A stretch of DNA of 64,000 bases from Desulfofustis sp964433645 (GCA_964433645.1 CAYSSK010000002.1:29674-93673); one strand, 5' to 3'. Counted from the first letter of the stretch, positions 25,567 to 35,283 are shown. Numbers and translations are program-made. Notes: generated from the letters alone by a model not told the origin.

Positions 25567-26052
25567 ATGTTACCGGAATTCAAAACTATTTTATATGCCA
25601 CCGATCTTGGTGAACATACCCGCCCGGTTTTTCGCACAGCGATCAGCCTGGCTCGCCATTATGAAGCGGATATCATCATGATGCATGTGGTAGAACCGAT
25701 GTCTTCGGCAGCACAGGCGATCGTTGAAACCTATCTGACCGACATGGATGCAAAGAAGATTTATCAGGACAATATGCGTTCGGTGCTGCAGACGATGAAG
25801 AGCAGGTTGGAGACCTTCTGTGATGAAGAGGTGCAGAGCCGCAATCGGCAGGATATCCGGGTCAGGGAAATGCTGGTGGTCAGCGGTCGTCCCAGTGAGG
25901 AAATTATCAGGACCGCCCAAAAGCAAGAGGCTGATCTGATCGTCATGGGGAAATCCACCCGCCGCATTTTCGGCACCGACATCGTCGGTTCCACGGCCCG
26001 CCGAGTACCCCGGTATGCGACGATCCCGGTGCTGATCGTACCGAACAACTGA
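25567..26052 (+). CDS. Universal stress protein (UspA family)
   Basis: 161-aa cytoplasmic Usp-fold protein (FKTILYATDLGEHTRPVF at the N-terminus; ADLIVMGKSTRRIFG and a terminal VGSTARRV loop). The first glycine pair of the ATP-binding loop is altered, so nucleotide binding is uncertain. GGAGGGAG lies upstream of ATG 25567. It follows dctM by 167 bases on the same strand. A Usp protein encoded beside a TRAP system has a precedent in TeaD of the Halomonas ectoine transporter, where it modulates uptake; a similar role here is inference. Confidence 0.88.
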   Translation: MLPEFKTILYATDLGEHTRPVFRTAISLARHYEADIIMMHVVEPMSSAAQAIVETYLTDMDAKKIYQDNMRSVLQTMKSRLETFCDEEVQSRNRQDIRVREMLVVSGRPSEEIIRTAQKQEADLIVMGKSTRRIFGTDIVGSTARRVPRYATIPVLIVPNN

Positions 26053-26063
26053 CAATTGACGCG

Positions 26064-27008
26064 ATGTCGGAGGCAGAGATCGATGTCGTCCTGGCTTCAC
26101 CGCGTGGCTTTTGTGCCGGTGTGGTCCGGGCCATCGAGACGGTTAAATTGACCCTGCAGGCCGAAGGCGCTCCGGTCTTCGTGCTGCACGAAATCGTCCA
26201 TAACCGCCACGTCCTCGCCGAACTGGAACAACTCGGCGCCCGGTTCGTCAGAGATCTGTCTGACATTCCCCCGGGCGGCATCTGTATTTTCAGTGCTCAT
26301 GGGATCTCCCGCGACACGGAACATCGGGCCGCGGGCGGCGGACTGCAAACCATCGATGCGACCTGTCCGCTGGTGAGTGCTATCCATCGTCTGGTCGAGA
26401 AGTATCATGGCCAGGGGTATGACGTGATCATCATCGGTCACCACGGGCACCCGGAAGTGGTAGGAACGGCAGGGCGGGTCGAAGATCGGGTCCATGTGGT
26501 GGCCGACGAGCAGGAGGCGGGTCGGGTCGCGGTCACCGATATCGGCAAAGTCGCTTACGTCACCCAGACCACCCTCAGCCAACATGATGTGGCCGGGATT
26601 CGCACGGTGTTGCGACAACGCTTCCCGGATATCAAGGGTCCTGCCGAATCAAATATCTGCTATGCGACCCAGAATCGGCAGGATGCGGTGCGTCAGCTCG
26701 CCGAGCGGGTCGAGCTGATTTTCGTGGTCGGTTCGAAAAACAGTTCCAACTCCAATCGCCTGAAAGAAGTTGCCGAGAGTGGCGGCTGCCGCAGTTATCT
26801 GATTGACGACCGACAGGACCTGCAGCCGGGCTGGCTGACCGGAATCACCAGCGTCGGTATTACCGCCGGTGCTTCCGCACCGGAGCGTCTGGTGGAGGGG
26901 GTGATCGATTGGCTCGAAGAACACGCCGTAATCAAGAGTGTTACGGAATTGTTCGGCAAGGATGAACATATCAAATTCAAGCCGGCCCGACCGTATCGGC
27001 GGCACTAG
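26064..27008 (+). CDS. ispH: 4-hydroxy-3-methylbut-2-enyl diphosphate reductase IspH
   Basis: Last enzyme of the MEP isoprenoid pathway; a [4Fe-4S] protein that yields IPP and DMAPP. The 314-aa chain has the three cluster cysteines in RGFCAGV, IDATCPLV and NICYATQNRQ. It also has the substrate-binding HEIVHN, SAHGIS, GHHGHPE and TQTTLS motifs and the SKNSSNSNRL segment. Length and order are canonical. It starts 11 bases after the Usp gene without a strong ribosome-binding site and converges with dapL. Confidence 0.96.
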   Translation: MSEAEIDVVLASPRGFCAGVVRAIETVKLTLQAEGAPVFVLHEIVHNRHVLAELEQLGARFVRDLSDIPPGGICIFSAHGISRDTEHRAAGGGLQTIDATCPLVSAIHRLVEKYHGQGYDVIIIGHHGHPEVVGTAGRVEDRVHVVADEQEAGRVAVTDIGKVAYVTQTTLSQHDVAGIRTVLRQRFPDIKGPAESNICYATQNRQDAVRQLAERVELIFVVGSKNSSNSNRLKEVAESGGCRSYLIDDRQDLQPGWLTGITSVGITAGASAPERLVEGVIDWLEEHAVIKSVTELFGKDEHIKFKPARPYRRH

Positions 27009-27039
27009 GGTCGAGCCGGCCTTCCTGCCGGTGTTCCTG

Positions 27040-28263
27040 CTAGCCGAGTGATTGCTTGATGCGCGCCATTGCTTCGGCTACATTTTCCCGCGAGTTAAAA
27101 GCGGACAACCGGATATAGCCGGCACCGCAACTGCCGAAACCGGCGCCCGGCGTGCAGACGACGCCGGCCTGCTGGAGCAGTCGATCAAAAAACTGCCAGG
27201 AATCGCCCCCGCCGTCGATCCAGATATAGGGGGAGTGGTCCCCGCCGACACAGTCGTAGCCCAACTCGGTCATCGCGGTCCTGATGATCGCGGCATTATC
27301 CAGATAATAGGTGATCAACTCCGTGGCCTGCCGGCTGCCCTCGGCGCTGTACAATGCTTCGGCGGCCCGTTGTACCGGGTAGGAGACGCCGTTGAATTTC
27401 GTGGAGTGGCGGCGGTGCCAGAGATCGTGCAGCGACTGCGGAGCACCTGAGCGATCGTAGGCCGTGCACGCTTTCGGCACGACCGTGTAGGCGCAGCGAG
27501 TGCCGGTAAAACCGCCGCTCTTGGAAAAACTGCGAAACTCGATAGCCACTTCTTCGGCGCCGTCGAGTTCAAATATCGACTTGGGCAGGGACTCGTCACG
27601 GATAAACGCTTCATACGCGGCGTCGAACAGGATCAAGGCCCGATTGGCCCGGGCGTAATCGACCCAGGTCCGCAGCTCCGCCCGGGAGATGGTGGAGCCG
27701 GTCGGGTTGTTCGGAAAACACAGATAGATCAAGTCGACCGGTGTGGCCGGCAGGGCCGGGATGAAATTGGTTTCCCGGCGCGATTCCAGGTAGACGATAC
27801 CGTCGTAACGGCCGTTTGCATAGTCTCCGGAACGGCCCGCCATGACATTGGTATCGAGGTAGACGGGGTAGACCGGGTCCGGTATCGCGACAACGATATC
27901 GGTGGAGAAGATTTCCTGGATATTGCCGGTATCGCATTTGGCGCCGTCACTGATGAATATTTCATCGGCATCAATCGCCGCGCCGCGGGCCTTGAAGTCG
28001 TGCTCGGCAATGATCTCGCGTAAAAACGGATACCCCTGCTCCGGTCCGTAGCCTCGGAAACTCTCCTCCCGGCCCATTTCGTCGACGGCCTGATGAAAGG
28101 CCGTGATGCAGGCGGCCGGCAGCGGTCTGGTCACATCTCCGATGCCAAGTTTGATTATGCGCTGATCCGGATGGGTCTGCTGGTAGGCGGCCACCTTGCC
28201 GGCGATATCGGAAAAGAGGTAGGATGCCTGCAATTTCTTGTAATGCTCGTTTATCGTGATCAT
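27040..28263 (-). CDS. dapL: LL-diaminopimelate aminotransferase DapL
   Basis: 407-aa PLP-dependent class I/II aminotransferase that makes LL-diaminopimelate directly from tetrahydrodipicolinate, bypassing the succinylase or acetylase branches of lysine and peptidoglycan synthesis. Diagnostic features are the N-terminus INEHYKKLQASYLFSDIA, KLGIGDVTRPLP, GYGPEQGYPFLREII, the Asn/Asp region of FPNNPTGS, and the lysine-containing SFSKSGGFTG that holds PLP. ATG 28263 is preceded by ACAGGACA; the frame is open further upstream but unconserved. This pathway variant is usual in Desulfobacterota. Confidence 0.95.
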   Translation of the reverse strand: MITINEHYKKLQASYLFSDIAGKVAAYQQTHPDQRIIKLGIGDVTRPLPAACITAFHQAVDEMGREESFRGYGPEQGYPFLREIIAEHDFKARGAAIDADEIFISDGAKCDTGNIQEIFSTDIVVAIPDPVYPVYLDTNVMAGRSGDYANGRYDGIVYLESRRETNFIPALPATPVDLIYLCFPNNPTGSTISRAELRTWVDYARANRALILFDAAYEAFIRDESLPKSIFELDGAEEVAIEFRSFSKSGGFTGTRCAYTVVPKACTAYDRSGAPQSLHDLWHRRHSTKFNGVSYPVQRAAEALYSAEGSRQATELITYYLDNAAIIRTAMTELGYDCVGGDHSPYIWIDGGGDSWQFFDRLLQQAGVVCTPGAGFGSCGAGYIRLSAFNSRENVAEAMARIKQSLG

Positions 28264-28454
28264 GGTTATGTCCTGTGACTGAATCGGAGCGCCACGGCGC
28301 GCTCGTTGGCGGTAATGGACCGACTCGGTGGCCGTGGTTTGGTCGAGCCGACCGAGGCGGCAACCAGATTCAACTAGCATGAAACGGCCGCCTCTGTCAA
28401 CGTTCTCAAAGACATTCAAGAGACGCCATTTCTCAATGAGTAAGGGGTAACAAT

Positions 28455-31118
28455 TTGAACAGACAAAACTTTCAACCGATCAGGCTGGCCGATTATCGGC
28501 CGCCTGATTTTTTGGTCGATGAGTTGTTTCTCACGTTTCGTCTCAAAGAACGGGGCACGGTCGTGCAGGCCCGTTCAACGATCAGGCGTAATCCGGCGGC
28601 GGGCAACCACGAAGAACCGCTGCGCCTCGCCGGGGAACAACTCGAACTGGTCGACCTGCTCCTCGACGACCGGCCATGGGCGCCGCAGGACGTCAGCATA
28701 ACGGATCAGGAACTGGTCATCGCCCACGTGCCTGATGAATTCAGCCTGCAGGTCACCACCCGGATCAACCCCGAAGACAATACCGCGCTGAGCGGCCTGT
28801 ACCGCTCTTCCGGAATGTATTGCACCCAGTGCGAGGCGGAAGGGTTCCGCCGGATAACCTATTTTCTTGATCGTCCCGACGTGCTGGCCCGTTACACGAC
28901 GCGTATTGAAGCAGCATCGGAGGGATGTCCGGTGCTGCTGGCCAATGGCAACCTCGTGGCCGCAGGGACGATGGACGACGGCTATCACTTCGCCCAGTGG
29001 CAGGATCCCTTTCCCAAACCGAGCTATCTCTTTGCCCTGGTCGCCGGCGATCTCGTCACCATTGAAGACGAGTTTATCACCGCCTCGGGGCGGTGCGTGG
29101 CGCTGCAGATTTATGTCCATGAGCGCAACCGCGACAAATGCGGGCACGCCATGACCTCGCTGAAAAAAGCGATGCAGTGGGATGAGCGGGTCTACGGACT
29201 GGAGTACGATCTCGATCGGTACATGGTCGTCGCCGTCGATGATTTCAACATGGGGGCCATGGAAAACAAGGGTCTCAACGTGTTCAATGCCAAATATGTA
29301 CTGGCCGATCCACGCAGTGCGACCGACCGGGACTATCTGGCGATCGAAGGGGTCATCGCCCACGAGTATTTCCATAATTGGACGGGAAACCGGGTAACCT
29401 GCCGGGACTGGTTTCAATTAAGCCTGAAAGAGGGGTTGACGGTATTTCGCGATCAGCAGTTTTCGGCCGACATGCATTCAGCCGCGGTCCAACGCATCGA
29501 GGATGTTCGGGTGCTCAGGCAATTCCAGTTCCGGGAGGATGCGGGACCGATGGCCCATCCGGTCCGGCCCGATCAATACCTGGAGATCAATAATTTCTAT
29601 ACGGTTACCATTTACAACAAAGGAGCCGAGGTTGTCAGGATGCTGCACACCCTGCTCGGGCCGCGGGAATTCCGTCGGGGGATGGATCTTTATTTCCAGC
29701 GGCATGACGGCCAGGCCGTGACCTGCGATGATTTCGTCGCCGCGATGGCCGATGCCTCGGGCCGTGACCTGGCCCAGTTCAAACGCTGGTATGTGCAGGC
29801 CGGCACCCCCCGGTTGACGGTGGCCGAGCAATGGGACGAGCGGCAGCACCGCTATGTGGTCACCGTCGCCCAGGAAACACCGGCGACACCGGGGCAACCG
29901 GACAAAGAGCCGCTGCATCTGCCGCTCCTTGTCGGCCTGCTCGATGGCAGCGGCGCTGATCTGGCGGCCAGGGTTTCCTGTCCGTACGAGCGACGGGGCA
30001 GCGATCTGCTGCTTGAGTTGCAAGAGGAGCAGCAGCATTTTGTCTTTCAAGACGTGCCTCAGAAGCCGGTGCTCTCGTTTCTGCGCGGCTTTTCCGCACC
30101 GGTGAACGTCAACCCGTTTCAGAGCAGGGCGCAGAAGGCCTTTGTCATGCAGCACGATTCCGACCTGTTCAATAGATGGGACGCCGCTTTTTCTCTGGCT
30201 GAGGCGGTGATTCTGGAATGTCTGGAGACACTCGTTGCCGGAGGGACCATGATGCTCGACCCGGTCTATCTCGAGGCGATGCGTTCCCTGGTCGAACAAC
30301 CGGCCGACGATCGCTCGCTGACCGCCCTGGCCTTGCAACTGCCTGCGGAAAATCATCTGCTGCAGGCCTTGAAGGTGATCGATCCGGCCGCGCTGCATGC
30401 AGCGCATCGCTTCGTCAAACGAGAGCTGGCCGATCGGCTGGCCGATGAGTTGCTGCTCTTGTATCGCGACAACGAGCCGTCGGCCGCCTACCGCTTGACC
30501 GAGGAGCAGATCGGTAAACGCAGTCTGCGCACGGTTAGCCTCGACTATCTGGCGGTGCTGGGCGAGCAGCGGGCCGAGTTGCTCGAGTTGTGCGCCAAAC
30601 AGTATCGGCAGAGCGCCACCATGACCGAAAAGATCGGCGCTCTGTCGGCTCTTGTCCAGGTGGCGGGAGCGTTGCGGGACGAAATTGTCGAGCACTTTGA
30701 AAATGAGTGGCGCAGCGATCCGTTGGTCATGGACAAGTGGTTTGCTCTCCAGGCCGCATCTCCGGCGGGAGACACCTATGATCGAGTCAAAAAATTACTC
30801 GGTCACCCAAGCTTCTCACTGAAAAATCCCAACAAGGTGCGTTCACTGCTCGGGGCGTTTGGCCAGAACCATGTTCACTTCCACCACGAGAGCGGTCGCG
30901 GGTATCGCCTGCTGGCTGATTTGATTCTCGAACTCGACCCGCTCAATTCTCAGCTTGCGGCCAGACTGGTGCAACCTTTTGTTACCTGGAGACGATATAC
31001 CCGGGATCGCCGGCAGATGATGCAGGGGATTCTGGAGGAGATCGGCGGCAAGAAAGAGGTGTCGCGGGACGTTTATGAGATCGTCAGCAAAAGCCTCGCC
31101 GAGCGGCCGAACGATTAA
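28455..31118 (+). CDS. pepN: Aminopeptidase N
   Basis: 887-aa M1-family zinc metallopeptidase of the gammaproteobacterial PepN type that trims N-terminal residues from peptides in the cytoplasm. It has the substrate-recognition GAMEN motif (MGAMENKGLNVF, about residue 267) and the zinc site HEYFHNW with a downstream glutamate in LKEGLTVFRDQQF. The C-terminal helical domain is present (about 540-887). The start is TTG 28455, supported by AAGGGG ten bases upstream and by immediate similarity of YRPPDFLVDELFLTF to PepN N-termini. It ends in a 4-base convergent overlap with the small heme-motif gene. Confidence 0.94.
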   Translation: MNRQNFQPIRLADYRPPDFLVDELFLTFRLKERGTVVQARSTIRRNPAAGNHEEPLRLAGEQLELVDLLLDDRPWAPQDVSITDQELVIAHVPDEFSLQVTTRINPEDNTALSGLYRSSGMYCTQCEAEGFRRITYFLDRPDVLARYTTRIEAASEGCPVLLANGNLVAAGTMDDGYHFAQWQDPFPKPSYLFALVAGDLVTIEDEFITASGRCVALQIYVHERNRDKCGHAMTSLKKAMQWDERVYGLEYDLDRYMVVAVDDFNMGAMENKGLNVFNAKYVLADPRSATDRDYLAIEGVIAHEYFHNWTGNRVTCRDWFQLSLKEGLTVFRDQQFSADMHSAAVQRIEDVRVLRQFQFREDAGPMAHPVRPDQYLEINNFYTVTIYNKGAEVVRMLHTLLGPREFRRGMDLYFQRHDGQAVTCDDFVAAMADASGRDLAQFKRWYVQAGTPRLTVAEQWDERQHRYVVTVAQETPATPGQPDKEPLHLPLLVGLLDGSGADLAARVSCPYERRGSDLLLELQEEQQHFVFQDVPQKPVLSFLRGFSAPVNVNPFQSRAQKAFVMQHDSDLFNRWDAAFSLAEAVILECLETLVAGGTMMLDPVYLEAMRSLVEQPADDRSLTALALQLPAENHLLQALKVIDPAALHAAHRFVKRELADRLADELLLLYRDNEPSAAYRLTEEQIGKRSLRTVSLDYLAVLGEQRAELLELCAKQYRQSATMTEKIGALSALVQVAGALRDEIVEHFENEWRSDPLVMDKWFALQAASPAGDTYDRVKKLLGHPSFSLKNPNKVRSLLGAFGQNHVHFHHESGRGYRLLADLILELDPLNSQLAARLVQPFVTWRRYTRDRRQMMQGILEEIGGKKEVSRDVYEIVSKSLAERPND

Positions 31119-31417
31119 CCGTCTCTCTTGTGACAGAACAGGCACCGGTACGGCGGTGGATGGTCTTCGGAAAGAGGCGCCTCGCCGGTCGGGCGATGGC
31201 AGTGCCGGCACTGGGTCTCGGCCTCTTTCTTGGCGGCGATGCGGTGCAGGGGCAGGTGGACCTCGTCGACCGGCAACGGTGTCGTCGTTTCTTCCGGGGC
31301 GAGCAGCAGAAAGAGCAGAACGGAGAGGCACAGCAGGGCAAAGGCGAAGTTGACTATCCTGAATCGTTTCTTTTTCGGGGGCTGGTCTGGTGACATTGAT
31401 TCAATCGATTGGCGCAC
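31115..31417 (-). CDS. Small membrane-anchored protein with two CxxCH heme motifs
   Basis: 100-aa protein from GTG 31417 (ATG 31396 would give 93 aa). It has a lysine/arginine-rich cytoplasmic end (PKKKRFR), one transmembrane helix (about 21-41), a short linker, and two c-type heme-binding motifs, CRHCH (70-74) and CLFCH (92-96), near the C-terminus. The topology would place the hemes outside the membrane. No known cytochrome family is obvious at this size. It starts 8 bases after the geranylgeranyl-reductase-like gene and probably shares its transcript. A zinc-binding reading of the two CxxC pairs is possible, but the His after each pair favours heme. Confidence 0.7.
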   Translation of the reverse strand: MRQSIESMSPDQPPKKKRFRIVNFAFALLCLSVLLFLLLAPEETTTPLPVDEVHLPLHRIAAKKEAETQCRHCHRPTGEAPLSEDHPPPYRCLFCHKRDG

Positions 31418-31425
31418 GAAGTGGT

Positions 31426-32448
31426 TCAGGCCATTTCAAATGATGAACTGGAAAGGATCCGATAGCGCAGCAGCAGGGCGGAAAGCTCGGCTAAAAATGA
31501 TGCGAGCAGCGGACTCGTTTCGGCCATATTCAGCATGATTCTATGTTTTCGATGCTTTTTCAAGACACCAGTGATGGCCGTCTGGTCGGCCGCCGGATCG
31601 ATAATGGCCGCTGCCACCGCTTCTCCCGAAACGACTGCCGGGTAGATTCCTTCTCCGGTCAGGGGCGAGGCGAGCCCGGCGGCATCGCCGATCAGGTAGC
31701 GCCGATCGAAGCGCCAGCCGCGATAATCGTGATTGACCAGGTCTGCGCCGATGGTTGCGGTTTCAACCGAAACGCCGATGGTGCCAAGCCAGGCCAGCAA
31801 CTCACGCCGCAACGCCGCGGCAGAGCCTCTCCCGGTGCCGCGGTAAACACCGACGGACATCGTATCCCGGTGCGGAAAGACCCAGGAATAACCGGTGCCG
31901 AAACGGGCGGTATCGAAATGCCAGATCATCTCGTCGCTGGTCCGCTCGACGAAATAATTGATGCCGATGCCGAGCCGCTGCGTTTCAAGACCGAGAGCGG
32001 AGCGGAGCAGCGAATGCGACCCGTCGGCCCCGATCAGATACCTGCCGGCGAGGCGCCGCTCCTTGCCCCGCCAGCGGTAGCAAACCGTGCTATCGTCGAT
32101 CTTTAAAACCCGGGCGTCGAACAACAGGGTCGCCCCGGCCGCGGCTGCCTGTTCGGCCTGATAGTGCCCGAGTCGTTGCCGGTTGACCGTGGCGATCAGA
32201 GGATGAGACTCTCGGATGGTGACCCGGCGTCTCCTGGTGCTGATGGTCTGGCTGGCGAAGCGGGCTTCCATCAGAGATTCGGGGACCCTGCCGATCAAAC
32301 CGTTCCAGGTGATGCCGCCGGCACAGACTTTTCTCCCCGCCGCCGACCGGCGCTCCAGTACGACAACGCGCACCCCCTGTCGGGCGAGCAGTTGCGCGCA
32401 GCGCAGTCCACCCGGTCCGGCACCGATGACGATGGCGTCATAATCCAT
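31426..32448 (-). CDS. Geranylgeranyl reductase family FAD-dependent oxidoreductase
   Basis: 340-aa flavoprotein with an N-terminal GAGPGG (9-14), VLERRSAAGRKVCAGGI just after it, and the family C-terminal motif GDAAGLASPLTGEGIYPAVVSGE (shortened core GDAAGLASPLTGEGI). Relatives reduce double bonds of isoprenoid chains in lipids, quinones or chlorophyll. ATG 32448 is used because the FAD fold starts at once; the open frame extends 15 codons upstream. It lies about 100 bases after the iron-sulfur gene of the second succinate dehydrogenase, so quinone side-chain reduction is a possible role, but this is only context. Confidence 0.82.
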   Translation of the reverse strand: MDYDAIVIGAGPGGLRCAQLLARQGVRVVVLERRSAAGRKVCAGGITWNGLIGRVPESLMEARFASQTISTRRRRVTIRESHPLIATVNRQRLGHYQAEQAAAAGATLLFDARVLKIDDSTVCYRWRGKERRLAGRYLIGADGSHSLLRSALGLETQRLGIGINYFVERTSDEMIWHFDTARFGTGYSWVFPHRDTMSVGVYRGTGRGSAAALRRELLAWLGTIGVSVETATIGADLVNHDYRGWRFDRRYLIGDAAGLASPLTGEGIYPAVVSGEAVAAAIIDPAADQTAITGVLKKHRKHRIMLNMAETSPLLASFLAELSALLLRYRILSSSSFEMA

Positions 32449-32551
32449 TGGCGACGAGCGGTTGCCGCAGCTGCCCGCCGCTGTCCCGCACACGTGAGGC
32501 CGGCGGCGCAGTCGGCCGCTGAATCCTGGAGAAACGGCTGACCACCGTCGT

Positions 32552-33307
32552 TTATCTGCCGAAAAAAATGCTCTTGAGGTATTCCCTGTTCATCCGGGCA
32601 ATGGAGCTGATCGAGATACCCTTCGGGCAGACCGCTTCACACTCCCGCTCGTTGGAACAATAGCCGAAACCTTCCTCGTCCATCCGGGCGACCATCGTAG
32701 CGGCGCGCTGCTTGCGTTCCGGATGCCCCTGAGGCAGCAGGCTCAACTGGGAGATCTTGGCACCGGTAAACAACATCGCCGCGCCGTTCGGACAGCTGGC
32801 CACGCAGGCGCCGCAGCCGATGCAGGCGGCGGTATCCATCGCCAGTTCGGCGGTTTCCGTGGACACCGGTATGGAATTGCCGTCAATGGCGCCGCCGGTA
32901 TTGACCGAAACATAGCCGCCGGCCTGAATGATCCGGTCCAGGGCGGATCGGTCGACCATCAGGTCCTTTTTTATCGGAAAGGCCCGCGACCGAAAAGGCT
33001 CGATCACCAGGGTATCGCCGCTGGTGAATTTACGCATGTGCAATTGGCAGAGCGTTGTCTCCTTTTCCGGTCCATGGGCGATTCCGTTGACCACGGCCCC
33101 GCACATCCCGCAGATGCCTTCACGGCAGTCATGGTCGAAGGCCACCGGTTCCAGACCTTCCTTGGTGAGTTTCTCGTTGAGCACATCGAGCATTTCAAGA
33201 AAAGACATGTCCGTCGAGATATCTTTCAGGACATGGGTTTCAAAGTCTCCCAGAGAGTCGCTGTTTTTCTGGCGCCAGATCATTAATTTCAGGTCTATTG
33301 TACTCAT
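32552..33307 (-). CDS. sdhB: Succinate dehydrogenase/fumarate reductase iron-sulfur subunit, second complex
   Basis: 251-aa iron-sulfur subunit. [2Fe-2S] ligands are in CREGICGMC and TLCQL, [4Fe-4S] ligands in CIGCGACVASCPN, and the [3Fe-4S] site in CSNERECEAVCPK. The domain order is that of the group found in Geobacter, Bacteroides and epsilonproteobacteria. It follows the flavoprotein gene by 47 bases. The linker between cluster domains differs strongly from the subunit at 2915-3634, so the genome encodes two unlike enzymes. Confidence 0.94.
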   Translation of the reverse strand: MSTIDLKLMIWRQKNSDSLGDFETHVLKDISTDMSFLEMLDVLNEKLTKEGLEPVAFDHDCREGICGMCGAVVNGIAHGPEKETTLCQLHMRKFTSGDTLVIEPFRSRAFPIKKDLMVDRSALDRIIQAGGYVSVNTGGAIDGNSIPVSTETAELAMDTAACIGCGACVASCPNGAAMLFTGAKISQLSLLPQGHPERKQRAATMVARMDEEGFGYCSNERECEAVCPKGISISSIARMNREYLKSIFFGR

Positions 33308-33354
33308 GCTCTACCGTGGTCTAGGATTGTTGGATGGGCTCGACAGGTTGGTTG

Positions 33355-35283
33355 CTATTTGTAACTTCTCTGGGACGGCGTGACATTTTCAAAGGCAAGC
33401 GGTTCCTTGTGTAATTCGGGTAGTTGGTCGTCACCGGTGTACTCCCAGACACTGACATGGGCGTATTGCTCGTCATTGCGCAACGCCTCGTGGTCCTCGG
33501 TCTGGCTCTCCTCGCGCAAATGGCAGCCGCACGATTCTTCCCGGGCCAGCGCGTCGCGCACCATGAATTCGGCAAACTCGAGGAAATCGGCAACCCGCCC
33601 GGCCCGCTCCAGGGATTGATTGATATCTTTTTCGGTGCCGGGCACGTAGACCCGATTCCAGAAGCGGTCCTTGAGTTCGGGCAGTTTCGACAAGGCGTAT
33701 TCCAGACCTTCCCGGTTGCGGGCCATGCCGCAGTGGTCCCAGAGCAGCTTGCCGAGTTCCTTGTGCACTTCGTCGACGGTGACCTTGCCTTGGGGGCCGC
33801 CGGCACTGTTTTGCAGCAATCGTTCGACGCGGGCCGCAACTTCGCCGGCGGTCGCCGAGAAGGCGTCGTGCGACGTGTCGACCCTGTCGAGCACGGTGGC
33901 GCCGAAATAGTGGGCGACCGAGGTGTTGACGATGAAGTAGCCGTCGGCCAGTCCCTGCATCAGTGCGGACGCGCCGAGACGGTTGGCGCCATGGTCGGAA
34001 AAGTTGCTTTCGCCGAGCGCGAACAGCCCGGGGATGGTCGTCATCAGGTTGTAGTCGACCCAGAGACCGCCCATCGTATAATGGACGGCGGGATAGATCA
34101 TCATCGGCTCTTTCATCGGGTCCGAATCGGTGATCTTTTCGTACATCTGAAACAGGTTTCCGTATTTTCTGAAGATAACGTCCTCGCCATCACGTTTGAT
34201 GGCATCGGCAAAATCGAGGTAGACGGCAAGCTCGGTGCTGCCGACCCCTTTGCCCGCGTCGCACTGTTCCTTGGCGTTGCGTGAAGCGACGTCACGGGGA
34301 ACCAGGTTGCCGAAACTCGGGTACTTGTTTTCCAGGTAATAATCCCGCTCATCTTCAGGTATCTGCGACGGCAGCCTGCTGTCGCCCTGTTTCTTGGGCA
34401 CCCAGACCCGTCCGTCGTTGCGCAGGCTTTCACTCATCAGGGTCAATTTCGATTGATAGTCGCCATGGACCGGGATGCAGGTCGGATGAATCTGAACAAA
34501 ACTCGGATTGGCAAAGCCGGCACCGCGCTTGCAGGCGCGCCAGGCGGCCGTGACATTGGAGGCCATCGCGTTGGTGGACAGGAAGTAGGCGTTGCCATAG
34601 CCGCCGGTGCAGAGCAACACCGCGTCGGCACCGTAGGTCTCGATCGCGCCGGTGATCATGTTGCGCACGACGATGCCCCGGGCCCGGCCGTCGACGACGA
34701 CCACATCCATCATTTCCCGGCGGTTGTGCATCGCCACGCCGCCTTTCTCGATCTGTCTCGACAGAGCGGAATAGGCACCGAGCAGCAATTGCTGTCCGGT
34801 CTGACCACGGGCATAGAAGGTCCGTGCTACCTGGGCACCGCCAAACGAACGATTGGCCAGGGTGCCGCCGTATTCGCGGGCAAATGGAACGCCTTGAGCG
34901 ACGCATTGGTCGATGATATTGTTCGAAACCTGGGCGAGGCGGTAGACGTTGGCCTCGCGGGCGCGAAAATCGCCGCCCTTGATGGTGTCATAGAACAGGC
35001 GGAAGATCGAGTCGCCTTCATTCTGGTAGTTCTTGGCGGCGTTGATGCCGCCCTGGGCGGCAATGGAGTGGGCGCGGCGGGGGCTGTCGTGCAGGCAGAA
35101 CGCTTCAACCTTGTAACCCAACTCCGCCAGCGTGGCGGCTGCGGACGCGCCGGCCAGCCCGGTGCCAACGACGATAACTTTGAATTTGCGGCGGTTGGCG
35201 GGGTTGACCAGTTTGCTGGCAAACCGGTGATTGTCCCATTTTTCCGCCAGGGGTCCGGCTGGAGTGTTCGGATTGAGTTCCAT
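33355..35283 (-). CDS. sdhA: Succinate dehydrogenase/fumarate reductase flavoprotein subunit, second complex
   Basis: 642-aa FAD subunit. It has GTGLAGASAA at about residues 41-50, covalent-FAD histidine in RAHSIAAQGGINAA, active-site QIHPTCIP, and the C-terminal GESNFSDHGANRLGASALMQG. This pattern is typical of class B enzymes paired with a single five-helix cytochrome b, which is the gene upstream. The order C-A-B is the same as in the first operon, but the sequences are clearly a different subfamily. In related anaerobes one such enzyme can run in both directions. Confidence 0.95.
   Translation of the reverse strand: MELNPNTPAGPLAEKWDNHRFASKLVNPANRRKFKVIVVGTGLAGASAAATLAELGYKVEAFCLHDSPRRAHSIAAQGGINAAKNYQNEGDSIFRLFYDTIKGGDFRAREANVYRLAQVSNNIIDQCVAQGVPFAREYGGTLANRSFGGAQVARTFYARGQTGQQLLLGAYSALSRQIEKGGVAMHNRREMMDVVVVDGRARGIVVRNMITGAIETYGADAVLLCTGGYGNAYFLSTNAMASNVTAAWRACKRGAGFANPSFVQIHPTCIPVHGDYQSKLTLMSESLRNDGRVWVPKKQGDSRLPSQIPEDERDYYLENKYPSFGNLVPRDVASRNAKEQCDAGKGVGSTELAVYLDFADAIKRDGEDVIFRKYGNLFQMYEKITDSDPMKEPMMIYPAVHYTMGGLWVDYNLMTTIPGLFALGESNFSDHGANRLGASALMQGLADGYFIVNTSVAHYFGATVLDRVDTSHDAFSATAGEVAARVERLLQNSAGGPQGKVTVDEVHKELGKLLWDHCGMARNREGLEYALSKLPELKDRFWNRVYVPGTEKDINQSLERAGRVADFLEFAEFMVRDALAREESCGCHLREESQTEDHEALRNDEQYAHVSVWEYTGDDQLPELHKEPLAFENVTPSQRSYK

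Noticed and set aside
27014..27032. CCGGC/GCCGG hairpin between ispH and dapL as a terminator
   Set aside because: Only five base pairs and no T-tract; such short GC repeats are frequent by chance in this genome.
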